From contig CALGMR010000005.1 in the NCBI GenBank assembly GCA_937958815.1, positions 112,375 to 176,374 on the forward strand: a stretch of DNA of 64,000 bases. The letters are read 5' to 3'. Origin of the DNA: an uncultured Rhizobiaceae group bacterium. Its GTDB lineage: Bacteria > Pseudomonadota > Alphaproteobacteria > Rhizobiales > Rhizobiaceae. The position numbers were made by a program, and so were the translations under genes. Positions 51,001-58,995 of the stretch are shown one piece after another. Within the stretch, counting starts at the first letter, position 1; each line of letters begins with the position of its first letter. Below the pieces are notes generated by a model. That model was not told the origin of the DNA and did no database searches. It saw only the letters and a program-made list of their open reading frames with translations.

Positions 51001-51479
51001 ATACTTTCAGCCTTCACTTTCCCTGACAGAAAAGGAAGCGCTTTCAGTTGAACGGAAACGTCATTCACGACGCCAAGGTTTTGGTTGCCATTATTGGTCA
51101 ACTTAACATCTGCAGCTTTGATTGAGATCAACCCACGTTCACCCAATGCAACATTCGCATCGCCGATCTGAGCTTTTAGATTGTCTCCAAGTAATTGAGA
51201 CAGTTGGTTTTCCAATCCAGCTCTTATTTGTTCATTGGAAATCGGGCCTTGCGACAACAGCAAACCAATTGCACCAGCAGCTAGCATGGCCAAGAATGTG
51301 ACAAACACCCCGGTTTTTACAAGCCAAGACCGTTTGGACTTGCGTTTGGTTTTCTTGATGTTGGCTTCACCGCGCAAAGGTACGTGGTCTTGCGCCTGTG
51401 CAGACGGGTAATCCAGAAGATCTGGCTGTTCATTTCTTTTGAATCTCACAACCATAATTCGCGACGTTGTCTCTTTCAT
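48078..51479 (-). CDS. AsmA/YhdP-like large envelope protein (DUF3971)
   Basis: A giant protein of about 1,130 residues. A charged cytoplasmic N-terminus (including KKTKRKSKRSW) is followed by one membrane anchor near residues 55-78 (GVFVTFLAMLAAGAIGLLL), then some 1,050 residues of beta-rich periplasmic sequence, with AsmA-like strands throughout and a conserved end GITFQLRGNYKNPQIRVNPLSIIAPGVFRKLF. The tail and the KQIWPEFLAPKVRDWVRDGVRGGQI segment match the YhdP/DUF3971 family, thought to bridge membranes for phospholipid transport. ATG 51479 or 51455 may start it. It is divergent from bcp. It could complement the Mla system elsewhere in the window. Confidence 0.88.
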   Translation of the reverse strand: MKETTSRIMVVRFKRNEQPDLLDYPSAQAQDHVPLRGEANIKKTKRKSKRSWLVKTGVFVTFLAMLAAGAIGLLLSQGPISNEQIRAGLENQLSQLLGDNLKAQIGDANVALGERGLISIKAADVKLTNNGNQNLGVVNDVSVQLKALPFLSGKVKAESIALNKASVSILPYINKDRSSDIWNTKVDLSSSLASLGAALRSAEASIESAGLDSITLNNTAIIGFEGLGLRSRTATASQLVVKHNANFQTGLQFSGLVETQHSNWSISGSWLREADASTLNIQISGLKFRDFLFAPDQSAPGKFDLDGNFVLKFRVPYSVEGKPQKALGQIALDQSSLVMGERHNSVISRALLNFSVSPADNEVTIENSPIVFPTLKATLSGVLNFQTDSPAFTLKAGGIESYAMLPNAAGTEAELVVEGKVDRDTTAITFDRLDLKTKLGGLTGDGAVVFADGKSPRLKLNLSSKRMDVAEFKQIWPEFLAPKVRDWVRDGVRGGQIQSAEIRTDFPFSVVANRLPFSNEHIKATMDITGANVRTAGDLPRLLNARGKIKFQGVKTTVSINSAVGKLTGYPDLKITNGQFVIPDYTAKPLPADLSLDIASSASSMVVLSARKPLKVKPVKGLESSNVSGTISSTVNANLLLHPKNRIETKSWTLKSSVQNGSSRGKIAGRSFSSANVKVTASSASAVAEVSGKAKIDGVNADVALVQPLDGSAARNSVTMQLDDKARKKLGIETGDVIQGPIAVSVGSQKGGGGTVTVDLRNAKLSFPWIGWSKGKGVAATATFSLEEKNGATYLNNLRLKGSGFSAGGSIVSDKSGLRSANLTNIKLNKTDDLDVKLVRTKSGYDVTIDARSYDGRAIIKSALDAKRASAGKGLRVNVKGRVRRLLGFNGQILSGVSIDLTQRGSTVSRASLRAVAAGDAPTSFSLVPKNGVLETQIQTANAGSVLAFLDIYSKLSGGTLNATLNTDNAGLSRGKIQASNFKLLNEPRLAALLKAPSNNLSGREGREIQSYLKTVPTQNAQVDSLLAEIIKSPGNLRISRGRLSGGDASAAFEGTVYDSRNRMKITGTFLPGKGLNTLISKIPLIGLAFGNGKTSGLLGITFQLRGNYKNPQIRVNPLSIIAPGVFRKLFQF

Positions 51480-51642
51480 CGAATCACAAAGACGGTGCAA
51501 AAGAGCTTACGGTTTACTTTACGTCATTTCCAAAGAAATATTGGACTATTGCGTACGCGACAAGTTTGCCCCTTGTTTTGCTCAAGCCTGATTGGCACAC
51601 AAGTGTGGTGATTTTACGGATACAGTCCAATTGGAGAAATGC

Positions 51643-52104
51643 ATGTTAAATGTTGGCGACAAGGCACCGGCATTCGAACTTCCTGGCAATGGCGGAGAAA
51701 CAGTCAAGTTTCCCACTGGTGGAGCGGCGATTGTTTATTTCTATCCAAAGGACGACACGCCCGGTTGCACGACTGAAGCAATCGAATTCAGCGCTGCGAA
51801 AGACGAATTGTCAAAGCTTGGTGTATCTGTGATCGGCATGTCGCCTGACACCGCCGCCAAACATGACAAATTTTCAGCAAAACACGATCTGTCTATTTCC
51901 CTAGCCGCTGACGAAGAAAAAACAGCTTTAGAAGACTATGGTGTTTGGGTGGAGAAAAGCATGTATGGCAAAACCTATATGGGTGTTGAACGCTCTACTT
52001 TTCTCGTAGATGCTGACGGCAAGATTGTGGAAATTTGGCGCAAAGTACGTGTCAAAGGCCATGTGGAAAAAGTTCTCGAAGCTGCACGACAACATTTTGG
52101 TTGA
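51643..52104 (+). CDS. bcp: Bcp/PrxQ-type thiol peroxidase
   Basis: A 153-residue peroxiredoxin that reduces hydroperoxides. The peroxidatic Cys42 lies in DDTPGCTTEA. In E. coli Bcp a resolving Cys follows five residues later; here that position is Ile47, and I see no other Cys, so it should work as a 1-Cys enzyme or rely on an outside thiol. LKDYGVW-like LEDYGVWVEKSMYGKTYMGVERSTFLVD is typical. ATG 51643 follows TTGGAG. A DUF455 ferritin-like gene overlaps its 3' end in another frame. Confidence 0.94.
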   Translation: MLNVGDKAPAFELPGNGGETVKFPTGGAAIVYFYPKDDTPGCTTEAIEFSAAKDELSKLGVSVIGMSPDTAAKHDKFSAKHDLSISLAADEEKTALEDYGVWVEKSMYGKTYMGVERSTFLVDADGKIVEIWRKVRVKGHVEKVLEAARQHFG

Positions 52105-52987
52105 AGCGCCATCAGAACGCTATTTTCAACCCAACGAATGGCCAGCTTTTTGGCGTGATCGATTGGATTTAGAATGCCGTCCAAATTCCTTGCAAGAAGG
52201 TGCAGTAAAAGCTCTTAAAGCTGGAGCTTTACAAGATAAGATTGCTTTTACCAGAGAAACTGCACGCCATTGGTTTGATGGAAAACTTGGTCTTGGTGGA
52301 GCGGTTTTAACAAAAGTTCCAGACCGGCCCGGTCGGCCCGACCTTCCCAAACTGGTTCCACCTCAGCAAACCAAAAAACGGTCATTGAGGTCAGAAAAAG
52401 GTCGTTTTGCTCTGCTGCACGCAATTGCTCATATCGAGTTGAATGCGATCGATCTGGCTTGGGACATCGTTGCACGGTTTGTCAATCAAGGTATGCCGCG
52501 CAGCTTTTTTGACGGATGGGTTCGCGTTGCACTGGAAGAATCAAAACATTTTTCACTTTTGCAAGAACGCTTAAGCGAAATGGGCGGAGCGTATGGTGAT
52601 CTCGATGCACACGATGGGCTTTGGGAAGCGGCACAGGTGACGTCTCACGGGCTTACAGCGCGTTTGGCCGTCGTACCGCTCATTTTGGAGGCGCGTGGAC
52701 TGGACATCACTCCGTCTCTTTTGGAGAAAATGGAAGAAATTGGCGATGATCGTTCAGCGCGCATTTTTCATATCATTTATCGAGATGAGCAAGGACATGT
52801 TGCGGTTGGGGCCAAATGGTTTCGTTATCTGTGTTTACGCGAGGGAAAAGAACCTGCTGCTGCGTTTCAAGAACTGGTTCGAAAGCACTTTCGAGGACCG
52901 TTGAAACCACCTTTCAATGATATGGCCCGGGCGAGAGCAGGTCTTACACCGGGTTTCTATCGTGCTCTATCGAGTTCGGGAACCTAG
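52061..52987 (+). CDS. DUF455 family ferritin-like protein
   Basis: A protein of up to 308 residues of the DUF455/COG2833 family, helical di-iron proteins of unknown function. Metal-ligand-like Glu/His motifs recur: HAIAHIELNAIDLAWD, ALEESKHFSLL, LEARGLDITPSL and YRDEQGHVAVGAKWF, as expected for a four-helix ferritin-like core. The start is uncertain. ATG 52061 would overlap bcp by 44 bases and add an N-terminal part not usual in the family; a TTG at 52190 would begin at the usual domain edge. Association with bcp suggests an oxidative-stress or iron link, which is inference. Confidence 0.85.
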   Translation: MWKKFSKLHDNILVEAPSERYFQPNEWPAFWRDRLDLECRPNSLQEGAVKALKAGALQDKIAFTRETARHWFDGKLGLGGAVLTKVPDRPGRPDLPKLVPPQQTKKRSLRSEKGRFALLHAIAHIELNAIDLAWDIVARFVNQGMPRSFFDGWVRVALEESKHFSLLQERLSEMGGAYGDLDAHDGLWEAAQVTSHGLTARLAVVPLILEARGLDITPSLLEKMEEIGDDRSARIFHIIYRDEQGHVAVGAKWFRYLCLREGKEPAAAFQELVRKHFRGPLKPPFNDMARARAGLTPGFYRALSSSGT

Positions 52988-53076
52988 CAAATGCCAGTAG
53001 ATTGCCTTCAATAAGGTTCCGTTAACCATAATTCACGATACTGGGACTCAACTAAACGAGTTCACCAACTGGTATC

Positions 53077-54333
53077 ATGTCGCGTCCTTTTCCGTTTCCC
53101 AATGGCAACTTTACCCAACCAAATTCGGCAAGGCCGCAATTGGGAGTAGAAACGTTACGCAGCACTCGACAGCTTGATACGTTTTCGGTGTCCCTGCCCC
53201 GCAATCATGTGTTCGCGATTGGTGGACTTCTCAGCATCTTTCTCATCGCAGTTTTGATCACTGGGTCCTACCTTATGCTGCGTGACGACATGATGGGCGC
53301 CACATTGGCAAACCACGCGCGGATGCAGCAGGCCTATGAAGACCGCATCACAAACCTGCGGGCTCAGGTTGATCTGGTTACAAGCCGTCAAATGCTCGAT
53401 CAACAAGCTGTTGAACAGCGTGTTTCGGAATTGTTGGCGCGTCAAAATAAAATTGGCGAACGGCAGTTGCATGTTCGTAAGGCTTTGAAGCGCACTGGCA
53501 AATTGAAGCATATTGACACCATCACCACATCTTCAGTGAAACGAGACCAACGCGCGAGCCTTAACCTGGGCGCTCTTGTTGGCAGCAGCAATCCATTCAG
53601 CCCACGTTCTGCCAATCCAGTTGCTCTTGCTTCGGCAGACTTTCAATCAGACCCGAAGGTTCTGGATTCCCTAGAAGCTACTCTGGTTGAAACGGAAACA
53701 GCCCAGCTTGCTGAACTGACATTGTTGCGCACAAACGCACAAGAAAAAGCGCGCAAGCTTGCACGCATTCTCACAAAACAAGGCATTCGTGTTCCTAACG
53801 CATCCGCCATAGGTGGGCCGTTGATCGAACTGAAAAGTGCTGCGCATTTTTCTGATCACGTGGAAGCATTGGATGCTTCATTGAAAACGCTCGATCAGGT
53901 GCGACGTGCTGCAAAAAGCCTTCCCCATGGCAATCCTGCACCAGGAAGCAAAATTTCATCGCGCTATGGCCGACGCCATGACCCGTTTACTGGCCGCTCA
54001 GCAATGCATGCGGGTTTGGATTTCAAAGCGCGTACAGGTTCAAAGGTTATCGCAACAGCTTCTGGCAAAATTGTCAGAGCCGGCCGCAATGGCGGATACG
54101 GCAAGATGGTCGAAATCGATCACGGTGGTGGCATCACAACTCGTTATGCGCATTTGAGCCGCATTAAGGTGCGCGTTGGGCAGAAAGTATCGCGCGGTCA
54201 ATTGGTTGGGAAAGTTGGCAGCACGGGCCGTTCAACGGGCCCGCATCTGCATTATGAGGTGCGCCGCAAAGGCCGTGTGCTCAATCCAATTCATTATGTG
54301 CGTTTGGAAAAGCACCTCAAACCTTACCTTTAA
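53077..54333 (+). CDS. M23 family envelope peptidase (LytM/EnvC-like)
   Basis: A 418-residue membrane-anchored peptidoglycan endopeptidase or amidase activator. After a 40-residue cytoplasmic part comes one membrane span (about residues 44-67), a coiled-coil stretch near 78-150 and a linker, then the M23 domain from about residue 295. The zinc ligands are all present: His311 and Asp315 in HAGLD, and His392 in HLH, with the catalytic His359 in YAHL. This suggests real hydrolase activity, unlike degenerate LytM activators. A TTAACCAT lies at 53022-53029 upstream, resembling a CtrA half-site. It converges on prfB with a 3-base gap. Confidence 0.92.
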   Translation: MSRPFPFPNGNFTQPNSARPQLGVETLRSTRQLDTFSVSLPRNHVFAIGGLLSIFLIAVLITGSYLMLRDDMMGATLANHARMQQAYEDRITNLRAQVDLVTSRQMLDQQAVEQRVSELLARQNKIGERQLHVRKALKRTGKLKHIDTITTSSVKRDQRASLNLGALVGSSNPFSPRSANPVALASADFQSDPKVLDSLEATLVETETAQLAELTLLRTNAQEKARKLARILTKQGIRVPNASAIGGPLIELKSAAHFSDHVEALDASLKTLDQVRRAAKSLPHGNPAPGSKISSRYGRRHDPFTGRSAMHAGLDFKARTGSKVIATASGKIVRAGRNGGYGKMVEIDHGGGITTRYAHLSRIKVRVGQKVSRGQLVGKVGSTGRSTGPHLHYEVRRKGRVLNPIHYVRLEKHLKPYL

Positions 54334-54336
54334 GGC

Positions 54337-55461
54337 CTATTCCACATCCTCGATTACTTTGTCTTCACCGCTGACCTGGTGAGCAAGGGCGGCTTCCATA
54401 AACTCATTCAAATCGCCATCCAAAACACCTGTTGGGTTTGTACTTTCAATTCCGGTGCGCAGATCTTTCACCATTTGATATGGTTGCAATACGTAAGACC
54501 TAATCTGGTGCCCCCAACCAATTTCTGTCTTGTTGTCATGGGCGGACTGCGTTGCCTCTTCCCGCTTTTTCATTTCCAGATCATAGAGCCGCGCGCGCAG
54601 CGCTTTCATAGCGTTGGCACGGTTCTGGTGTTGAGACTTTTCAGAACTTGTCACCACGATGCCCGTTGGTTCGTGGGTAATCCTTACGGCGGAGTCTGTC
54701 GTGTTGACGTGCTGACCACCCGCGCCCGAGGAACGGAAAGTGTCCACTCGAATATCTTTGTCTTGAATATCAATTTCAATATTGTCATCGATTACCGGAT
54801 AGACCCAAACAGATGAAAATGATGTGTGGCGACGCGCATTGGAATCGTAAGGCGATATGCGCACCAAACGGTGGACACCTGATTCCGTTTTCATCCAGCC
54901 ATGTGCATTATGACCTTTGACTAAGACAGTGGCAGCTTTGATTCCAGCTTCGTCGCCAGCGGTGGTGGATTGAATTTCCACTTTATATCCATTGCGCTCA
55001 GCCCAACGAATATACATACGCAACAGCATATTGGCCCAGTCGTTGGATTCCGTGCCACCTGCCCCTGAATGAACTTCAAAGAACGTGTCATTGGCATCCA
55101 CTTCGCCTGACAAAAGTGTTTCTACTTGCCGTTTTCCGAGATCACTGTGTAATTGGCGCAGCGACTCTTCCGCTTCAGTCAGAACACCTTCGTCATCTTC
55201 CATTTCAGCCAATTCGATCAGATCAGCAGCGTCTTGCAGGTCCGTTTCCAAACCATTGATGGACGTAATGCTGGTTTCCAGCGTCTGACGTTCTTTCATC
55301 AGCAGTTGTGCTTTGCCAGCGTCGTTCCACAATTCAGGGTCTTCTGCGGCAACATTCAGCTCCGCCAATCGTTTGTTGGCCACATCCCAATCCAAGTGAC
55401 GGCGCAGTAGGCTGATTGCCTGTGTGATTTCATCTGCAAGGGTCTGCATCTCTGCGCGCAT
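54337..55461 (-). CDS. prfB: Peptide chain release factor 2
   Basis: RF2 ends translation at UAA and UGA codons. The 374-residue protein has the peptidyl-hydrolysis GGQ at 248-250 and the stop-codon-recognition tripeptide region at 203-205, which reads SPY rather than the E. coli SPF. E. coli prfB needs a programmed +1 frameshift at an internal UGA near codon 26; here the frame runs straight through (RRHLDWDVANKR), so there is no such autoregulation. ATG 55461 matches the family start MRAE; the frame continues 34 codons upstream without homology. No mrcA or amiC neighbour is present. Confidence 0.96.
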   Translation of the reverse strand: MRAEMQTLADEITQAISLLRRHLDWDVANKRLAELNVAAEDPELWNDAGKAQLLMKERQTLETSITSINGLETDLQDAADLIELAEMEDDEGVLTEAEESLRQLHSDLGKRQVETLLSGEVDANDTFFEVHSGAGGTESNDWANMLLRMYIRWAERNGYKVEIQSTTAGDEAGIKAATVLVKGHNAHGWMKTESGVHRLVRISPYDSNARRHTSFSSVWVYPVIDDNIEIDIQDKDIRVDTFRSSGAGGQHVNTTDSAVRITHEPTGIVVTSSEKSQHQNRANAMKALRARLYDLEMKKREEATQSAHDNKTEIGWGHQIRSYVLQPYQMVKDLRTGIESTNPTGVLDGDLNEFMEAALAHQVSGEDKVIEDVE

Positions 55462-55746
55462 CGGATGGATTCCATGGGAGTAGTGTTCGAAATGAACAGA
55501 TAAGCTTGCTGGTTCGCGGTGTAAAGAAGGGCCAACTCTGTTTGTGGTCAAACCAACAACCAAGCTTCAGCCACGCTTTTTCAGTGAGGCACTGGATTGT
55601 TTGCACCATCGTCTGATGCCCCACTAAATTGCCGCGCGATGAATGGACCGCGTTAATCATGATCGGCCTGAAAACAGTATCTTACGATATTTGAATGGTT
55701 TTCTTAAAGCTTAGCTAAGCAACGGCGTCCATCCTAGCTGTAAAAC
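55462..55746. other. Intergenic region prfB/GGDEF-EAL gene
   Basis: These 285 bases between divergent genes hold no convincing coding sequence, RNA gene or terminator. A perfect 12-bp palindrome, GCTTAGCTAAGC, lies at 55710-55721, about 26 bases before the GGDEF-EAL start codon, where an operator might be expected. Nothing else stands out. Confidence 0.5.
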
Positions 55747-57480
55747 ATGGCAAGCGCTGGATTCATGACGGTTTTGAATATTCTAGAAAGCTCTCGAGAT
55801 TTGCAAAAACCTGATTTTGAACCCCCCTCGGGTTCAGATATAGAAATATATCGAGTCATTGTTGATCGGATGCAGCAAGGCGTTCTGGTCTACAACAAGA
55901 AAGAAATTCTGGGTGCAAATCCACAATTGTGCCAAATGCTGGATTATCCTCCAGCTTTGCTCGAACCCGGTACAAGTTTAGAAGAGTTTATCGACTTTGG
56001 TGCTGCGCGTGGCGACTACGCGACCAGTGGTGCGCTCACGTTACAGTCTATGAGAATGCACATGGCTGCGGGCAAGGACTATGTCACAGAAAGACTTTTG
56101 CCGAATGGTCGAACACTGCGCATTGACTGCTGCATCACAGGATCCTTCGGCGTTGGCACTTATACAGACGTTACGGAGGCCCGCAATCGCGAGCGCCTTT
56201 TGCAGGAAAAAGAACAACAAGTTAGAAAGCTGGCAGAGACAGATGGCTTAACAGGTCTCGCAAATCGCCGTTCTTTGGACAGAAAATTGCACATCAAGTG
56301 CGAACGCCATGCTGCCGCACCAAGTTCAGAAAATCTGGCCGTTATTCTCATTGATTTGGACCGTTTTAAATCGGTCAATGACACTCATGGCCATGGAATG
56401 GGCGACGCGCTTCTCCAACAACTGTCACAAAAATTCACATCCTTGATCTGCGAAACTGATGTCATGTCGCGAATTGGGGGAGATGAATTTGCGGCCATCG
56501 TTGAGGCACCAACAAAACTTGAAATTGAGAAGATTGCAAAAAACCTATGTGAAGCGGCGCATGGTGTTGTTGAAATTCAAGGCACGCAGCTCAAAGTTGG
56601 CGCATCTATTGGGGTTGCCATCTTGAGCGCCGATATGGCTGGAGCTGACGAATTGCTGACAGCTGCTGACCTCGCACTCTACGATGCAAAGCAATCGAAA
56701 AAGGGATCGGTTCGACTTTACGACCCTTCCCTTGGTGAAAGGGCAATCAACCGATCCTTGATAGAGCAAGACCTGCAGTTTGCCATCCAAAACGATGAAT
56801 TTATTCTGCACTATCAAGTGCAACGAAACTTAGAGACTAATGAAGACGTTGGGTATGAAGCGCTTATCAGATGGCAACATCCAGAACGGGGTTTGGTCTC
56901 GCCTGCTGAATTCGTATCAATTGCTGAAGAAACTGGGGCAATTGTCGAAATGGGTCGTTGGGCATTGCGTCAGGCGACCTCGGATATCCAGAAACTCGAT
57001 TCCAAATCACGCGTTGCTGTGAATGTCTCGCCTGTACAATTTTCAAAGTCTGACATTGTTGAAGACGTACGCGAAGCTCTTGAGGAATCCGGTTTGGCAC
57101 CCAGTCGTCTAGAAGTTGAAATTACGGAAGACATTTTCATTACAGATACCGAAAACACTCTGCGGGCATTAAACAAGCTGCGTGCCTTAGGGGTCGGCAT
57201 CGCTTTGGATGATTTCGGAAAGGGCTATTCTTCGCTTTCGTATCTCAACCGCTTCCCATTTGCGAAGCTCAAAATTGATCACGCCTTCATTAGCAAAATG
57301 ACGGAAGATCGACAAAGCAGATCATTGGTCAACTCGATCCTCAGCCTCGCTTCGTCGCTCAATCTCAAAGTCACAGCCGAAGGTGTCGAAACCCAAGAAC
57401 AGTGGGACATTTTAAAGTCCTGTAAATGCGATGAAGCTCAAGGGTATTTTTTGGGTCGTCCGAGTGTGTTGAACATTTAG
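55747..57480 (+). CDS. PAS-GGDEF-EAL cyclic-di-GMP signalling protein
   Basis: A 577-residue soluble protein that probably makes and/or degrades cyclic di-GMP. A PAS-like N-terminal domain (about residues 34-145, YRVIVDRMQQGVLVYNKK) is followed by a short helical linker, a GGDEF domain with intact GGDEF at 244-248, and an EAL domain. The inhibitory I-site RxxD is lost: its Arg position is Cys235 (CETD). The EAL motif is in YEALIRW, with NVSP, EITED, DDFGKGYSSL, KIDHAF and AEGVET, all expected metal-binding and catalytic residues. Both activities could therefore be real. The gene stands alone; ATG 55765 is an alternative start. Confidence 0.92.
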   Translation: MASAGFMTVLNILESSRDLQKPDFEPPSGSDIEIYRVIVDRMQQGVLVYNKKEILGANPQLCQMLDYPPALLEPGTSLEEFIDFGAARGDYATSGALTLQSMRMHMAAGKDYVTERLLPNGRTLRIDCCITGSFGVGTYTDVTEARNRERLLQEKEQQVRKLAETDGLTGLANRRSLDRKLHIKCERHAAAPSSENLAVILIDLDRFKSVNDTHGHGMGDALLQQLSQKFTSLICETDVMSRIGGDEFAAIVEAPTKLEIEKIAKNLCEAAHGVVEIQGTQLKVGASIGVAILSADMAGADELLTAADLALYDAKQSKKGSVRLYDPSLGERAINRSLIEQDLQFAIQNDEFILHYQVQRNLETNEDVGYEALIRWQHPERGLVSPAEFVSIAEETGAIVEMGRWALRQATSDIQKLDSKSRVAVNVSPVQFSKSDIVEDVREALEESGLAPSRLEVEITEDIFITDTENTLRALNKLRALGVGIALDDFGKGYSSLSYLNRFPFAKLKIDHAFISKMTEDRQSRSLVNSILSLASSLNLKVTAEGVETQEQWDILKSCKCDEAQGYFLGRPSVLNI

Positions 57481-57526
57481 AACAGATCAAGCGAAATGAT
57501 TTGTATTTGGGTTAGGCTCGGTTTGT

Positions 57527-57757
57527 CTAAACCCACACCATTCCCAAAACCCACCACACGATAAATGCTCCAATGATCCACGCAATCACCATGCCGCCCC
57601 ATAGGGTCCATGCGTAACGGGTTTTGGCGTTTTCGCTGGCATCGGTGCCATTGGCTAAATCACGGAACAGAAAGATAGAAGGAAGAATACCCACGGGCAG
57701 AGCCAACATCCCCACAAGAAGAGAGATCAAAAATTTCGTAAAAATGATCAGGCTCAT
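57527..57757 (-). CDS. Small two-span membrane protein, unknown
   Basis: A 76-residue protein with hydrophobic segments at about residues 4-31 (IIFTKFLISLLVGMLALPVGILPSIFLF) and 51-74 (LWGGMVIAWIIGAFIVWWVLGM), joined by a polar loop. It lies on the minus strand after the bmpA terminator, with 80 bases between. Just past its stop, an imperfect inverted repeat (GGGTTTAG with CTAACCC) may help termination, but lacks a T-tract. I do not recognise the family. Confidence 0.5.
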   Translation of the reverse strand: MSLIIFTKFLISLLVGMLALPVGILPSIFLFRDLANGTDASENAKTRYAWTLWGGMVIAWIIGAFIVWWVLGMVWV

Positions 57758-57780
57758 GAGGTTTCAACCGCGTCGCATAT

Positions 57781-57816
57781 AAAAAGGGGCACCACGTTGA
57801 TACGCCATGCCCCTTT
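57781..57816 (-). terminator. Intrinsic terminator of the bmp operon
   Basis: On the plus strand AAAGGGGCA (57783-57791) pairs with TGCCCCTTT (57808-57816), a 9-bp stem with a 16-base loop. Read on the minus strand it is followed by TTTTTATAT. It lies 21 bases after the bmpA stop, as expected for the end of the nucleoside importer operon. Confidence 0.85.
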
Positions 57817-57837
57817 CCAATTCATTTAAGCTTGCGC

Positions 57838-58917
57838 TTATTGTGGCAGTTTGTCGTCTACGCCTTTGACGTAGAAGTTCATGCCAAGCATTGTGCCGAT
57901 ATCAGCTTTCTCGCCGTCTTTCAGCCAAACAGTCCCGTCTTGTTTCATAACAGGGCCTGTGAAAGGCTCAAAGCTGCCGTCACGAATGCTTTCTTCAGTT
58001 TTCTTCGCCATGGCCGCAACATCATCTGGCATATTGGTGTAAGGAGCCATCGCAACGCTGCCATGGTCCATTCCGTGCCAAACGTCTTGCTGCTTCCAAG
58101 TGCCGTCCATCACCGCTTTCACGCGTTCGATATAGTAAGGCGCCCAGTCATCAATGATAGCCGTCAACTGAGTTTTTGGACCAAACTTGATCATGTCAGA
58201 TGCTTGACCGAAAGCTTTGATGCCGCGCTCTGCAGCAACTTGCATTGCGGCAGTTGAGTCTGTGTGTTGTGTCAGAATATCAACACCTTGGTCGATCAAC
58301 GCTTTTGCTGCATCTGCTTCTTTTGGTGGGTCAAACCAAGTGGAAACCCAAACAACCTTCAGTTTGAAATCTGGATTTACAGATTGTGCACCCAAGATGA
58401 AGGAGTTGATGCCGCGCACAACTTCTGGGATCGGGAATGAAGCAATGTAACCCGCAACGCCGGTTTTAGACATTTTTGCAGCGATCTGGCCTTGTACATA
58501 ACGCCCTTGGTAGAACTTCGACGAATATGTGGAGACATTTGGATGCTCACGCTTGTAGCCAGTTGCGTGTTCAAACTTCACGTCAGGGTATTTGGCAGCA
58601 GCTTTGTTGGTTGGGTCCATGTAGTTGAAGGACGTTGTGAAGATGATGTTGCAGCCTGAACGCGCGAAAGCTTCAATTGGACGTTGCGCTTCTGCAGATT
58701 CTGGAACGTTTTCCAAATATGCTGTTTCAACCTTGTCACCGAATTTAGCTTCAACAGCTTTGCGGCCTTCATCATGCTGGTATGTCCAGCCGAAATCGCC
58801 TGTTGGGCCGATATAGATAAAGCAAGCTTTCGTTTTTGCGTGGCCATCTGCTTGAGCAGCGCCAGCAGACAGCATAACAGCAGCAGATGCTGCCAATGCG
58901 AAAAGGGTCTTTTTCAT
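57838..58917 (-). CDS. BMP family ABC transporter substrate-binding protein
   Basis: A 359-residue periplasmic binding protein of the BMP (basic membrane protein, Med/PnrA) family, whose characterised members bind purine nucleosides. A Sec signal peptide covers residues 1-23 with cleavage after AQA. The mature protein shows YIGPTGDFGWTYQHDEGRKAVE, FTTSFNYMDP, HATGYK, SSKFYQGRYVQGQIAAKMSK and GYIASFPIPEVVRGINSFILGA, typical of the alphaproteobacterial group. It is the last gene of the operon after ATPase and two permeases; a 78-base gap with a good AGGGA ribosome site may carry its own promoter, which would allow excess binding protein. Confidence 0.93.
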   Translation of the reverse strand: MKKTLFALAASAAVMLSAGAAQADGHAKTKACFIYIGPTGDFGWTYQHDEGRKAVEAKFGDKVETAYLENVPESAEAQRPIEAFARSGCNIIFTTSFNYMDPTNKAAAKYPDVKFEHATGYKREHPNVSTYSSKFYQGRYVQGQIAAKMSKTGVAGYIASFPIPEVVRGINSFILGAQSVNPDFKLKVVWVSTWFDPPKEADAAKALIDQGVDILTQHTDSTAAMQVAAERGIKAFGQASDMIKFGPKTQLTAIIDDWAPYYIERVKAVMDGTWKQQDVWHGMDHGSVAMAPYTNMPDDVAAMAKKTEESIRDGSFEPFTGPVMKQDGTVWLKDGEKADIGTMLGMNFYVKGVDDKLPQ

Positions 58918-58995
58918 GAGTGTTTCCCTGTTGTTGTAAGGCTTTCGCCCCGTAAGTTATTATCGCAAATCAATGATTACGACAGTTATTTTAAG

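Noticed and set aside
55430..55660. 76-codon minus-strand frame upstream of and overlapping the prfB start
   Set aside because: Different frame from prfB, no ribosome site, composition unlike neighbours; the region is treated as non-coding.
57511..57537. Imperfect GGGTTAG/CTAAACCC hairpin between the GGDEF-EAL gene and the small membrane gene
   Set aside because: A bulged stem without a T-tract on either strand; too weak to call a terminator.
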